In this document: piece after piece, positions 16,749-24,997 of the stretch | How the letters are laid out: every line of letters starts with the position of its first letter | How positions within the stretch are numbered: position 1 is the stretch's first letter | NCBI GenBank assembly: GCA_026708085.1 | Contig: JAPOVP010000175.1 | Coordinates: forward strand, 1 to 64,000 | Source: Caldilineaceae bacterium | GTDB taxonomy: Bacteria; Chloroflexota; Anaerolineae; Caldilineales; Caldilineaceae | Length of the DNA stretch: 64,000 nt | Reading direction: 5' to 3' | Notes under the pieces: generated by a model | Told to the model about the DNA's origin: nothing | The model's database searches: none | The model's input: only the letters and a program-made list of their open reading frames with translations | Translations under genes and position numbers: made by a program

Positions 16749-17579
16749 TCACCACATCACCCAGCCACCGGAATTGATGTCCTGCCCCGTCATGCTGGCC
16801 GCCTCATCCGACGCCAGAAAAACTGCAATCGCAGCCGCTTCCTCAGATCCGGCGCCCTTCTCCACGTAGCCTTCATCTCCGCACCACCTTCCGGCCAGAA
16901 CGGCGTTCAGCCGCGGCTCCCTGTACCGTCGCCGTAAACCCTCCTCATCGAATGCTTCCCCTCTGTACTCCGCCCGCGCCCTTTCCAACTCGACACTCCT
17001 CTCCTCGTGTGAACCGGGGCAAATCGCATTGACCGTGATGTTGTACCGCCCCACGTCCGCCGCCAGTGTGCGTGTGAATCCAAGGATGCCCATCTTCGAG
17101 GTCGTATAGGGCGTACGGTGCGAAAGAGGCTGCTTGCCCGACCCCGAGCTGAAGTTGATGACGCGCCCGTACCGTTTGCGAATCATTTCCGGCAGCGCGT
17201 ACTTGCAGCCAAGGAACGCCGAATCGAGATTCACCGCCAGCGTCTCCTGCCACTCCGCCAGGCTCATCTGCCATACATCCTTCGTCGGACCGGCTATCCC
17301 CACCACGTTCACCAATATATCGATCGTGCCAAAACGGTCAATCGTCTCCTGCACCAGTTTACGTACCGGCTCCTCCTTCGATACATCTGACCGAGAGCAG
17401 AGAACCTCCCCGCCGGCCGCACGGATCCGTTCGCCAACCCTGCCTTCCAGCTCGTCTACGGGAATGATGTCGCAGACCGCAACCGCGGCGCCCTCCTCGG
17501 CAAACCGGACTGCAACCGCCTCACCGTGTCCTCGCCCTGCGCCGGTGACCAGGGCCACTTTTCCGTCCAAAATAGCCAT
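16749..17579 (-). CDS. Short-chain dehydrogenase/reductase (SDR)
   Basis: 276 residues, classical SDR. Rossmann glycine motif TGAGRGHG at 12-19, Asp37 at the end of beta-2 (NAD preferred over NADP), N117, catalytic Ser144/145, Tyr158 and Lys162 (YTTSK). The usual NNAG is NVVG at 91-94, a mild deviation. An insertion of about 40 residues before the C terminus (around 195-235) widens the substrate loop. It is the last gene of the sugar operon, 27 bases after the enolase-superfamily gene, so a sugar alcohol, lactone-forming sugar or keto-acid is a likely substrate; the exact reaction cannot be read from sequence. An IS relic abuts its stop codon. Confidence 0.88.
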   Translation of the reverse strand: MAILDGKVALVTGAGRGHGEAVAVRFAEEGAAVAVCDIIPVDELEGRVGERIRAAGGEVLCSRSDVSKEEPVRKLVQETIDRFGTIDILVNVVGIAGPTKDVWQMSLAEWQETLAVNLDSAFLGCKYALPEMIRKRYGRVINFSSGSGKQPLSHRTPYTTSKMGILGFTRTLAADVGRYNITVNAICPGSHEERSVELERARAEYRGEAFDEEGLRRRYREPRLNAVLAGRWCGDEGYVEKGAGSEEAAAIAVFLASDEAASMTGQDINSGGWVMW

Positions 17580-17606
17580 GAATGACCTTTCCCTTTGTCC
17601 CCTCGC

Positions 17607-18731
17607 CTACAATAACTGTCTCTTGACAACCGCCTCGTCCAGCTCGATGCCCAGCCCCGGCCCTGTAGGCGGGATGATATAACCGTTCTCAAATACAATC
17701 GGCTCCTTGAAAAGCTCCTGGTGCAGTGGGCCTCCGTTGTACTCCTGGATCAGCAGGTTGGGCGAACAGGTATCAAGCTGTACGGCTGCCGCCGCCGCCA
17801 CAGGACCGCAGTACATGTGGGGGGCGATCATGGCGTAATGCGCCTCCGCCATGCCCGCGATCTTCTTCGATTCCAGGATCCCGCCGCACTGCCCCACGTC
17901 CAGTTGAATGACCTGCGCCGCCTGCTTCTCCAGCAGCTGAGCAAACTCGAACTTCGATACCAGCCGCTCTCCCGTAGCGATGGGGATGCTCGTGTGCGCC
18001 GCCACCCGCGCCATTTCGTCAATGTTTTCGGGCGGAACCGGCTCCTCGAACCAGAACGGGTCGAACTCTTCCAGTATCTTGGCAGCGCGGATCGCGCCCG
18101 CAGTGCTGAACTGCCCGTGCGTACCAATGCCGATCTCCAGGTCGTCGCCCACCGCATCGCGAATGCACTGGAAGATCTTGGCTACATGCCGGATCGTCTT
18201 CAACGAGTAATCGCTGGGATTCGGAAATATCGGCTGAAATGGATCGAACTTGCATGCCGTATTTCCCTCCTCAACCAGCTTGATAGCCACCTCTCCTGCC
18301 TTTTCCGGGTTCTCCCAGATGCCTTCGGACGGCATGTATGCGTACGCCCGCAGCTTTTCGTGGTAACGACCTCCCAGCAGATTATAGATCGGCTGACCCG
18401 TCGCCTTGCCGACAATGTCCCAACAGGCCATCTCAATCGCGCTTAGTGCCGGCGTCATGTCCAGTCCGGGATGGCGATAGTCGTGACGCGAGGCGAAGAT
18501 CGTCTGCCACAGCTTCTCAATGTCAAAAGGGTTGGCGCCCACGACAAACTGCTCACTCAGATCCTCGATTAGCCTGACCTGCGCGTCCAGATTCTTCGCG
18601 TTTCCAGAAGGCCGCTCGCCCAGCCCCACGATGCCCTCGTCCGTCTTGACCTGAACAAAGAGCCACATGCTCCCGCCCCGGTATGGCGGTACGTTCTTTA
18701 CTACCATGGTTTCAACTTCGACGACTTTCAT
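17607..18731 (-). CDS. Enolase-superfamily (mandelate racemase/muconate lactonizing) sugar-acid dehydratase
   Basis: 374 residues with the two-domain fold: capping domain 1-125, barrel from about 130. Barrel ligands E229 (WFEEP) and E255 (ATGER) and the late His305 (IAPHMY) are present. At the position of the usual DxHGR of galactonate-type dehydratases the sequence is GTHGQ (203-207): the His stays but the first metal Asp is not in its standard place, so metal binding or reaction may differ. Family members dehydrate aldonic or uronic acids to 2-keto-3-deoxy acids. It lies in the GH4/ABC operon, after a hairpin, and before the SDR. A second member starts at the right window edge. Confidence 0.85.
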   Translation of the reverse strand: MKVVEVETMVVKNVPPYRGGSMWLFVQVKTDEGIVGLGERPSGNAKNLDAQVRLIEDLSEQFVVGANPFDIEKLWQTIFASRHDYRHPGLDMTPALSAIEMACWDIVGKATGQPIYNLLGGRYHEKLRAYAYMPSEGIWENPEKAGEVAIKLVEEGNTACKFDPFQPIFPNPSDYSLKTIRHVAKIFQCIRDAVGDDLEIGIGTHGQFSTAGAIRAAKILEEFDPFWFEEPVPPENIDEMARVAAHTSIPIATGERLVSKFEFAQLLEKQAAQVIQLDVGQCGGILESKKIAGMAEAHYAMIAPHMYCGPVAAAAAVQLDTCSPNLLIQEYNGGPLHQELFKEPIVFENGYIIPPTGPGLGIELDEAVVKRQLL

Positions 18732-18802
18732 TTCTTTACCCCGCTTGATGCTTTTTCAGAGTTGGTGATTCGCTCCAACTCCCCCTGGTACACAAATAGA
18801 AA

Positions 18803-18843
18803 TAAGGGGGACGCTCTACCGATTCAAAGAGCCGTCCCCCTTA
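18803..18843 (-). terminator. Strong intra-operon hairpin
   Basis: TAAGGGGGACGCTCT and AGAGCCGTCCCCCTTA pair over 15 bases with one bulged base and a 10-base loop, between the GH4 gene and the enolase-superfamily gene. It has no long T-tract on the transcribed side. It may be an attenuating or mRNA-stabilising element that lowers expression of the last two genes relative to the transporter and glycosidase. Confidence 0.55.
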
Positions 18844-18905
18844 GTACCTTAACGCCGATGCAAACTAATGACAAAGGAGTTTTCGTCCGATTCCTGCGAT
18901 GCTAC

Positions 18906-20393
18906 TTAATCGGCCGCCACCACCCCCTCAGCCCGCAGTACGGGATCATCCCGCACTGGCGTCCTGCTGATGCCATTGGACTCCCACGCCGATGGCCATC
19001 GGAAGTATTCGTCCATCTCTCGGTTGTACCCTTGCCCCAGGATTGCCTCGAGCGTCTCCTCAGCCTGCGCATAGGACCGCGTATCATTGTCGTCCAGCAG
19101 CTCCCATAACAGTAACGAGCGATCCCCCGTTTCGATAGCCAGCAGCGTCCGCTCAAGGGATAGAACCAAGGGTAGTATCTGAGTATACATGATCTTAGGA
19201 GGCAGTGGATCAACCTGAATCCGGTGGATTCCGTCCTTGTTCACAATCGCTGGAATCTCAACCGCAATGTCATCCGGAACACCGGGCAGCGCCCCCTGGT
19301 TGGGCACGTTTACCTGGAACTGGCCTTCATTGTCGTTGACCAGCGCGTCAATGATCGGCACCTGCTGCTCGATCGTCCTGTTCTTGCCCAGGTTTTCCAC
19401 CAGGCTCGCGGCCGGGTCCTTGGCTAACCTTGCAATCTGTTCCACCCTCCGCGTCTGGTTGTCAACGTACATCGGCCACGAAAGGTGCGAACGCTGACCG
19501 CCCCACGGCTCGCCGAACCAGAACCTCTTGGCATCGAAGTCCTTGTGATACCACCACCCGATGTACTTCATCCACACCGTGTCGCCAAGCGGCATCAGTC
19601 CGTAGAGTCTGTACATGTGCACCGCTGCACGCGATAGGTCGATCTCCCATGCTCGCCTCAATTCCTCTGACCAGCCCGATTTGCCCGCAGGCATAGGACG
19701 GCTGGCCGCCGTCTCCGCCCAATACGCTTCGCCTTTGCTCTGAATCCACTCGTCGATTAGGGGGTATGCGTCCTTGCCCTCGTATTCGAACTGCGTAAGC
19801 CAGATGTTGTGATTCAGACCTGGAGCCTGCCACTTCACCTTGGTATGGTCGAGCGCCAGCATGTCGCAAATGTCTCGGTAGCCGTAATAGCCATGGCACA
19901 GTCCGCAAACCTTCACGTCTGTCTCGCGGCCGATTACCGTGCAGCCGTCGTAGACCGGGTTTCCCGACTGGATCAGCCAGGCGTCCGGGCAGACCTCCTC
20001 AATCTCTCGAGCCACATCCAAAATGAATGAAGTATTGTAGAACGAATACTCCAACGACCCCGGCCCATCCCAGTCGTAGCCGAACTCCTGGATCAGGTCG
20101 CGCGTCTCCAGGCCCGAGTCGTATGTCACGACCGAGGCAGTGTTGATCACAAAGTCGGCGTCCTGCATCGTCTCGCGCCGGTCGAGAGTCTGATCAAATG
20201 TGATATCTGCGCCGAGTTCGTCGGCATAGCGTTCGGCCAGTTTGTGGATCATCTGCAGTCGCTCTGCGTCAATGTCCATAAAGGTCACATGGCTGCCGCT
20301 CAGGCTTTCGGTCAAGCACAGGTCCTTTACCAGCCCTAGGGAGAAAGTCGCGCTCCCGGCGCCAATCACCCCGATTTTTACAGCGGTTCCCAT
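18906..20393 (-). CDS. GH4 glycoside hydrolase, alpha-galacturonidase/alpha-glucosidase type
   Basis: 495 residues, glycoside hydrolase family 4, which uses NAD+ and a divalent metal and oxidises C3 of the sugar before elimination. NAD motif GAGSATFSLG at 11-20 with Asp40, GNP at 144-146, metal ligands Cys166 (GLCHG) and His195 (PGLNHNIW). These are all present, so it should be active. It follows a binding protein and two permeases in the order of Bacillus lplA-lplB-lplC-lplD, in which LplD is an alpha-galacturonidase. Substrate by analogy is an alpha-linked uronide or glucoside delivered by the transporter; the sequence alone does not decide between them. It is cytoplasmic. Confidence 0.9.
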   Translation of the reverse strand: MGTAVKIGVIGAGSATFSLGLVKDLCLTESLSGSHVTFMDIDAERLQMIHKLAERYADELGADITFDQTLDRRETMQDADFVINTASVVTYDSGLETRDLIQEFGYDWDGPGSLEYSFYNTSFILDVAREIEEVCPDAWLIQSGNPVYDGCTVIGRETDVKVCGLCHGYYGYRDICDMLALDHTKVKWQAPGLNHNIWLTQFEYEGKDAYPLIDEWIQSKGEAYWAETAASRPMPAGKSGWSEELRRAWEIDLSRAAVHMYRLYGLMPLGDTVWMKYIGWWYHKDFDAKRFWFGEPWGGQRSHLSWPMYVDNQTRRVEQIARLAKDPAASLVENLGKNRTIEQQVPIIDALVNDNEGQFQVNVPNQGALPGVPDDIAVEIPAIVNKDGIHRIQVDPLPPKIMYTQILPLVLSLERTLLAIETGDRSLLLWELLDDNDTRSYAQAEETLEAILGQGYNREMDEYFRWPSAWESNGISRTPVRDDPVLRAEGVVAAD

Positions 20394-20525
20394 TGCTCTA
20401 GCTCCTGTTCTGGTTGAACTGTATCGTGCACGTGCGAAGGACGGACTGTTGAATGTCTTGATAAAGTGCTTACTCCTCGCTCCTTTGAGACTGTCAAGGC
20501 AGGTACTCTTTCCCTATAACCCCAA

Positions 20526-21407
20526 CTATCCCTTCACCGCTCCCAGACGGATTCCGTGAATGAAATATCGCTGCAGAAACGGGTACACGATCAGAATCGG
20601 CACCGTCGCGACGACGATGTTGGCGGCCCGAATCGACCTGTCCGACAGATTGTAGATATCTTCCATGTTGACTGTCAGGATCTGCAAATTCATATCCACG
20701 ACCACCGTACGCAAAAAGGTCATGATCGGGTACTTCTCGTTGTCCATAATCAGGACCATGCCGTCAAACCAGGCATTCCAATGGAAGACCGCGGCAAACA
20801 GTGTCAGAGTCGCCAATGCCGGCACTGACAGAGGCAGGTAAACGTAGTACAAAGTACCCCAATACGAGGCCCCGTCAATGATCGCTGCCTCTTCCAACTC
20901 CTTCGGGATCTCTCGAAAGAAATTCATCAGCAGGATCACGTTCCAGATCGGCAGCGCGCCGGGCAGCACCAGGGCCCAAAGACTGTTGAGCAGACCCAGG
21001 TTGCGGATCACCATCCACCAGGGGATAAGCCCACCGTTGAACAGCATAGCGATCAGCACAATCCACATGAAGACCGAACGCCCTTTCAGTTCTTCGGATG
21101 TCTTGGAGAGTGGATATGCGGCCAGCACCGTCATGGCCATATTGATGGATGTACCCAGCACTGTGCGCGTGACAGAGACCAGGAACGCCTTGTAAACCGG
21201 GCCCGCCTCTAGGATTTCGAGATAGTTCTGGAAGGTTGTGCCCAGAGGCCACAGCGTAACAAACCCACCCATCGAGGCTGCCCGGTTGCTCAGCGATACA
21301 GCGATTACATGTACCATCGGGAATAGGCAGGCGAGCCCGAAGAGAAACAGGAAGAGGTAGTTCCCCACATCAAAAAACCGGCTTGCAAAACTCTTGTCCT
21401 GTATCAT
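20526..21407 (-). CDS. Carbohydrate ABC transporter permease, LplC/YtcP type
   Basis: 293 residues, six membrane helices beginning at residue 13 (YLFLFLFGLACLFPMVHVI). The cytoplasmic EAA loop reads EEAAIIDGASYWGTLYYVYL near 195, which contacts the ATPase. C terminus IHGIRLGAVKG is characteristic of LplC-type permeases. It is the second permease of the operon, 44 bases after the first. No ATPase gene is in the operon, so it should share a general MsmX/UgpC-like ATPase encoded elsewhere, as LplBC-type systems do. Confidence 0.92.
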   Translation of the reverse strand: MIQDKSFASRFFDVGNYLFLFLFGLACLFPMVHVIAVSLSNRAASMGGFVTLWPLGTTFQNYLEILEAGPVYKAFLVSVTRTVLGTSINMAMTVLAAYPLSKTSEELKGRSVFMWIVLIAMLFNGGLIPWWMVIRNLGLLNSLWALVLPGALPIWNVILLMNFFREIPKELEEAAIIDGASYWGTLYYVYLPLSVPALATLTLFAAVFHWNAWFDGMVLIMDNEKYPIMTFLRTVVVDMNLQILTVNMEDIYNLSDRSIRAANIVVATVPILIVYPFLQRYFIHGIRLGAVKG

Positions 21408-21451
21408 TGGGCTCTCATCACCTGCCGTCAGCTACCCTATTTCCCTTGCGC

Positions 21452-22405
21452 TCAAAAAATGCGATAGCCCGCATACCTGCTGGCCAGCCGGTATGCGAAC
21501 ACGATCAGCACAAAGCCCATCGCCGACTGGAAAAGCCCCACCGCCGCGCCCATACTGTAGCGCGCCGAGATGAGACCGGCTCGGTAGACATAGGTGTCGA
21601 TTATATCGCCCGTTTCGTATACGGTCGGGTTATATAAGGTCAGCACCTGCTCAAATCCGGCTTGAAGTACGTTTCCCAGGTTCAAGCAGGCGATAAGTAT
21701 GACCATTGAGATGATTCCGGGAATGTTGACGTGGCGAATGCGCTGCCAGCGGTTGGCGCCGTCGATAGCCGCCGCCTCATGTAGCACCGGGTCGATCCCC
21801 GTCAGCGCCGCCAGGTAGATGATCGTCGCCCAACCGGCCTCCTTCCACAGATTCGCGAGTACAATAATTGGACGGAACCAGGTGTTGCTGCCCAGAAAAA
21901 GAATCGGATCGAATCCCAGAAACTCGATGGCCCGGTTAATCATTCCCGAAGTTGACAGCAGATCAAGCAATATGCCTCCCAGCACAATCCAGGAGAGAAA
22001 ATGAGGCAAATAGATCACCGTTTGAACGGTCCGCTTGAAGATCATCGACCGGATTTCGTTGAGCAGTAATGCCAGCGAAACCGCCATGAACTGCAGCGTT
22101 GTGATCTTCGCCACCGCGATGATAAACGAATTGGCGAGCACGTTCGTAAAATCGGGATTGGCGAAGATGAACTTGAAGTGCTTCAGACCGACCCAGGGCG
22201 ACCCGCCGAATCCCAGACCCGGGTTGAAGTCCTGAAAGGCGATCACGACCCCGTACATGGGGTAATAGTGAAAGAGGGCAAGCTGTATAACCGGCAGCAC
22301 CATCATGATGTACAGCGGCCACGCACGCAACAGGTAGTTGCGTATTCTCGCGCGCTTCGCGCCCGCTTCATCAACTGGCCCAAGATCGGCTTGCACTACT
22401 GCCAT
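21452..22405 (-). CDS. Carbohydrate ABC transporter permease, LplB type
   Basis: 317 residues with six membrane helices after a 25-residue basic cytoplasmic start. EAA loop HEAAAIDGANRWQRIRHVNI near 225. The block FHYYPMYGVVIAFQDF near 46 and the end SRYAGYRIF are characteristic of the LplB/YtcP subfamily. It forms the heteromeric channel with the product of 20526-21407, and receives sugar from the lipoprotein of 22519-24294. Start at 22405 is the first Met in frame. Confidence 0.92.
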   Translation of the reverse strand: MAVVQADLGPVDEAGAKRARIRNYLLRAWPLYIMMVLPVIQLALFHYYPMYGVVIAFQDFNPGLGFGGSPWVGLKHFKFIFANPDFTNVLANSFIIAVAKITTLQFMAVSLALLLNEIRSMIFKRTVQTVIYLPHFLSWIVLGGILLDLLSTSGMINRAIEFLGFDPILFLGSNTWFRPIIVLANLWKEAGWATIIYLAALTGIDPVLHEAAAIDGANRWQRIRHVNIPGIISMVILIACLNLGNVLQAGFEQVLTLYNPTVYETGDIIDTYVYRAGLISARYSMGAAVGLFQSAMGFVLIVFAYRLASRYAGYRIF

Positions 22406-22518
22406 GGGGTTATCTCGTGGGAGCTACTTGAACTGCAATCTCTCGGGGTGAGACTAGCTGAATCGATGCAGGTAAATCCAGGGCGTCCTCCGCTTCCCGA
22501 GGACGTCCCGAATCTTCA

Positions 22519-24294
22519 CTAAGACCTTGCGGCCCACCATTCGTTTACTTCCTGGGTCATCTGGTCTCCACCTTGGCTCTTCCATCGGTCGACAAACTCG
22601 TCGAACGCGCTCAGAGGCTTCTCGCCAATGATGATGCCTAACAACGTTTCCTCCTGCAGCTTGTTCAAGTCGCTGCCCCGTTCTATCATCGTCGGCGTCG
22701 GCAGACTCTGATACTGTGTGATCTTGCCCTGTTCGGCCGTCTCCAAAATAAAGAGACGTGACTGCTTGCCCAGTATACGCACACCAGTGGGATCCTCAAG
22801 CGAGAGTGTCTGGTAGGCGTCCCGCTCCTCGGACGGAATCTTTCCCCACTCTTCAAGTTGATAATGTATCAAGTTGGCAACGTGGTGGGGATCGATCATG
22901 CCGCTCCCGCGCGTTCCGATCGGACCGATCGCCCATGCCGACCAGGAAATCCCGGTGCTGGCCACCGAGCCGTCTTCCTGAAACTCGTAGTTATGACCTT
23001 CCCAGCCGTGGAAGCGACGATCATAGTCCTCGGTCAATTCGTGCATAAAGTTCGTGATCTCGAAGATCTTGTCGACGTGCTCCATGCCGCGGCGGAAGCA
23101 GAAGGGGCTGGAACGGAAGTTGTTCTCCGTGTGCCGCGCCCGCACTCCGCCGGGACCGGCAGGATTGTCGGCAAAGGCCCAGACGGTCTCCGGATCGTTA
23201 CGCACTGTGTCCAGCCACGCGCCCCACGATGGCGTGTAATGTATGCCGCACTGACTCGCAGCCACGTCCTGAATCGAGTCCGACGTGCTTATCGTGAAAA
23301 AGTCCTCGCGGAAGATGCCGTCCTGGTACCACGAGTTTAGGAGCGCCAGCGGCTCCCGCATCTCATCGCGGATGCTGTCGAATACCAGTTCACCATCAAC
23401 CTCGGTCCAGTGTCTTGGTACCACGCCATGAGGCGCCCAGATCGGGTCGATGCTCCCGAACCACGTCGCCGAATAACTCTTGTTGGCCAGCAGGCCGATC
23501 GTGGTCCCAGGCGCTCCCTTGCCGATGTCTGCTTCGACGATGGCCAGTGCCGTATCGTGCAATTCGTCCAACGTCTGCGGCACACCCAGACCCAGCGCGT
23601 CAAACCAGTCCTGGCGGTACCACAGAATGTTGTCATTGTGTGCAAGGTCTTCTACCCGTGGCAGCCCGTACTTCCGTCCGTTGACCGTAGTGAATATCCA
23701 TGGAAGTTCGCCGTATTCAGCCCAGATGTCCTGCCACAGCTGGCTGGCGTACATCGTGAAAGCGTCGGTAATGTCCTCAAGCAGATTTGCCTCCACCATC
23801 TTCACAAAGATGTTGGACGGCACAGTTTCCAGATAGTCCGGCATATCCCCACTTGCCATTGCCAGGTTGTACTTTGTCGTTGCTTCGTCACCGCTCGACC
23901 AGGACCACGCGACCGTGAGCTTGACCCCAAGGAGTTTCTCGACCATGCGCGAAAAGGGATTGTTCTCCAGCGAATCACCCTCGCTGAACTTCGTCTGGGC
24001 GTCCACCCGCCGCGTCGTCGTAATCTCGATCGGCTCCTGCCCTGGTGCCGGCGGCAGCCCCTCCGGTAAGTCGGGAAGAACAGTTGTCCAACCCCTGGCA
24101 TTGTCCGGGCTCCCTGGCATGTCCGCGCCAAGCAGCTCCGGAATCGACTGGGTTGCCGTCGCCGGCATGTCGGCGGCCGCTTCCTCTGCGCCGGATGTCG
24201 CTTCCGGTGCGCAGGCAGCGAGCATCGCAGTCGCGCCCGCAGTGCCGCTCAACTTCAGAAAATGACGTCTCGTAAATGATGTACTATTCGACAT
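22519..24294 (-). CDS. Tat-exported sugar-binding lipoprotein, LplA type
   Basis: 591 residues. The N terminus has a twin-arginine signal (TRRHFLK, R9-R10) and a lipobox LAAC with Cys28, so it is a Tat-exported lipoprotein. The mature part is a large family-1-like extracellular solute-binding protein of the LplA group, with a spacer of Ala/Glu/Thr residues after the Cys. First gene of the operon, 100 bases before the LplB-type permease, and preceded by a good promoter. Large size (over 550 residues) is usual for binding proteins of oligosaccharides. Ligand unknown; uronide oligomers fit the GH4 neighbour. Confidence 0.92.
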   Translation of the reverse strand: MSNSTSFTRRHFLKLSGTAGATAMLAACAPEATSGAEEAAADMPATATQSIPELLGADMPGSPDNARGWTTVLPDLPEGLPPAPGQEPIEITTTRRVDAQTKFSEGDSLENNPFSRMVEKLLGVKLTVAWSWSSGDEATTKYNLAMASGDMPDYLETVPSNIFVKMVEANLLEDITDAFTMYASQLWQDIWAEYGELPWIFTTVNGRKYGLPRVEDLAHNDNILWYRQDWFDALGLGVPQTLDELHDTALAIVEADIGKGAPGTTIGLLANKSYSATWFGSIDPIWAPHGVVPRHWTEVDGELVFDSIRDEMREPLALLNSWYQDGIFREDFFTISTSDSIQDVAASQCGIHYTPSWGAWLDTVRNDPETVWAFADNPAGPGGVRARHTENNFRSSPFCFRRGMEHVDKIFEITNFMHELTEDYDRRFHGWEGHNYEFQEDGSVASTGISWSAWAIGPIGTRGSGMIDPHHVANLIHYQLEEWGKIPSEERDAYQTLSLEDPTGVRILGKQSRLFILETAEQGKITQYQSLPTPTMIERGSDLNKLQEETLLGIIIGEKPLSAFDEFVDRWKSQGGDQMTQEVNEWWAARS

Positions 24295-24424
24295 TGCGAC
24301 CTGTCTCCTTTCAACTCAAAAACGTCCGATGGGTTGGAGTAAGGAAGATTGAGGCACAGTGCACAAGACGCGTCACAAATCGTGGCAACGATAAACCTTG
24401 CCGCCACTCTACTACTGAGGCTGA

Positions 24425-24453
24425 ACTATACAAGACCAAATAACCAAAGTCAA
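24425..24453 (-). promoter_or_regulatory. Sigma-70-type promoter of the sugar operon
   Basis: On the minus strand TTGACT (24453-24448), 17 bases, TATAGT (24430-24425). Both hexamers match the consensus at 5 of 6 positions and the spacing is ideal. It would start transcription near 24418, leaving a leader of about 125 bases before the binding-protein gene, long enough for a regulatory site. Confidence 0.7.
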
Positions 24454-24997
24454 TCCCCTTAAGAGTAATGTATTTTTGCTAACTTGGTCATTCCTCGCCG
24501 CTTCGCCATGCCCCATTACAAAGAGAATCCAAAGGCAACGGACCAGCTAGCACTGTCAAGAGTGTTGAACTGTCACGACTTTTCTGCATCAATCCGAACA
24601 AGCATCCGATGCCGGGAATCGCCCTTAATGAGAGAGTGCTCTGGCCTGGCCTTATGCATAGTCGGCAACGTCGAATCTGCTTTCGTCATTCCCCTGTGAC
24701 ATGCTGTCAGAAATCGCTCCTGACCATCTCCTTCGGTTTACCGGAGAGAGATGGCGGGACCGGGAGCCTTCCGCATGCTGTTCACACAGGCGATCGGCAG
24801 AACAGGTCGCCTGTGGAACGGCGCGCAGACAAAAGAAAAGCGACTCTGCTCACGACTACGGTCGCGTTCAGAATCGCTCGTCCCTCGTTGATCCTGTTTA
24901 TGCCTGTCAGCGAAGACAGTACAAGAAATCAGAATTAAGATGACTTCAGATGACTAGCCGAACAGAATCCTTGCTTAGGCTCGTCAACTTAACGGAC
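24454..24997. other. Intergenic region upstream of the sugar operon
   Basis: No convincing gene. Frames at 24484-24943 on the plus strand have no ribosome binding site and unlikely composition. A short direct repeat GATGACTTCAGATGACT lies at about 24940-24956. No regulator gene for the operon is present. Confidence 0.45.
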
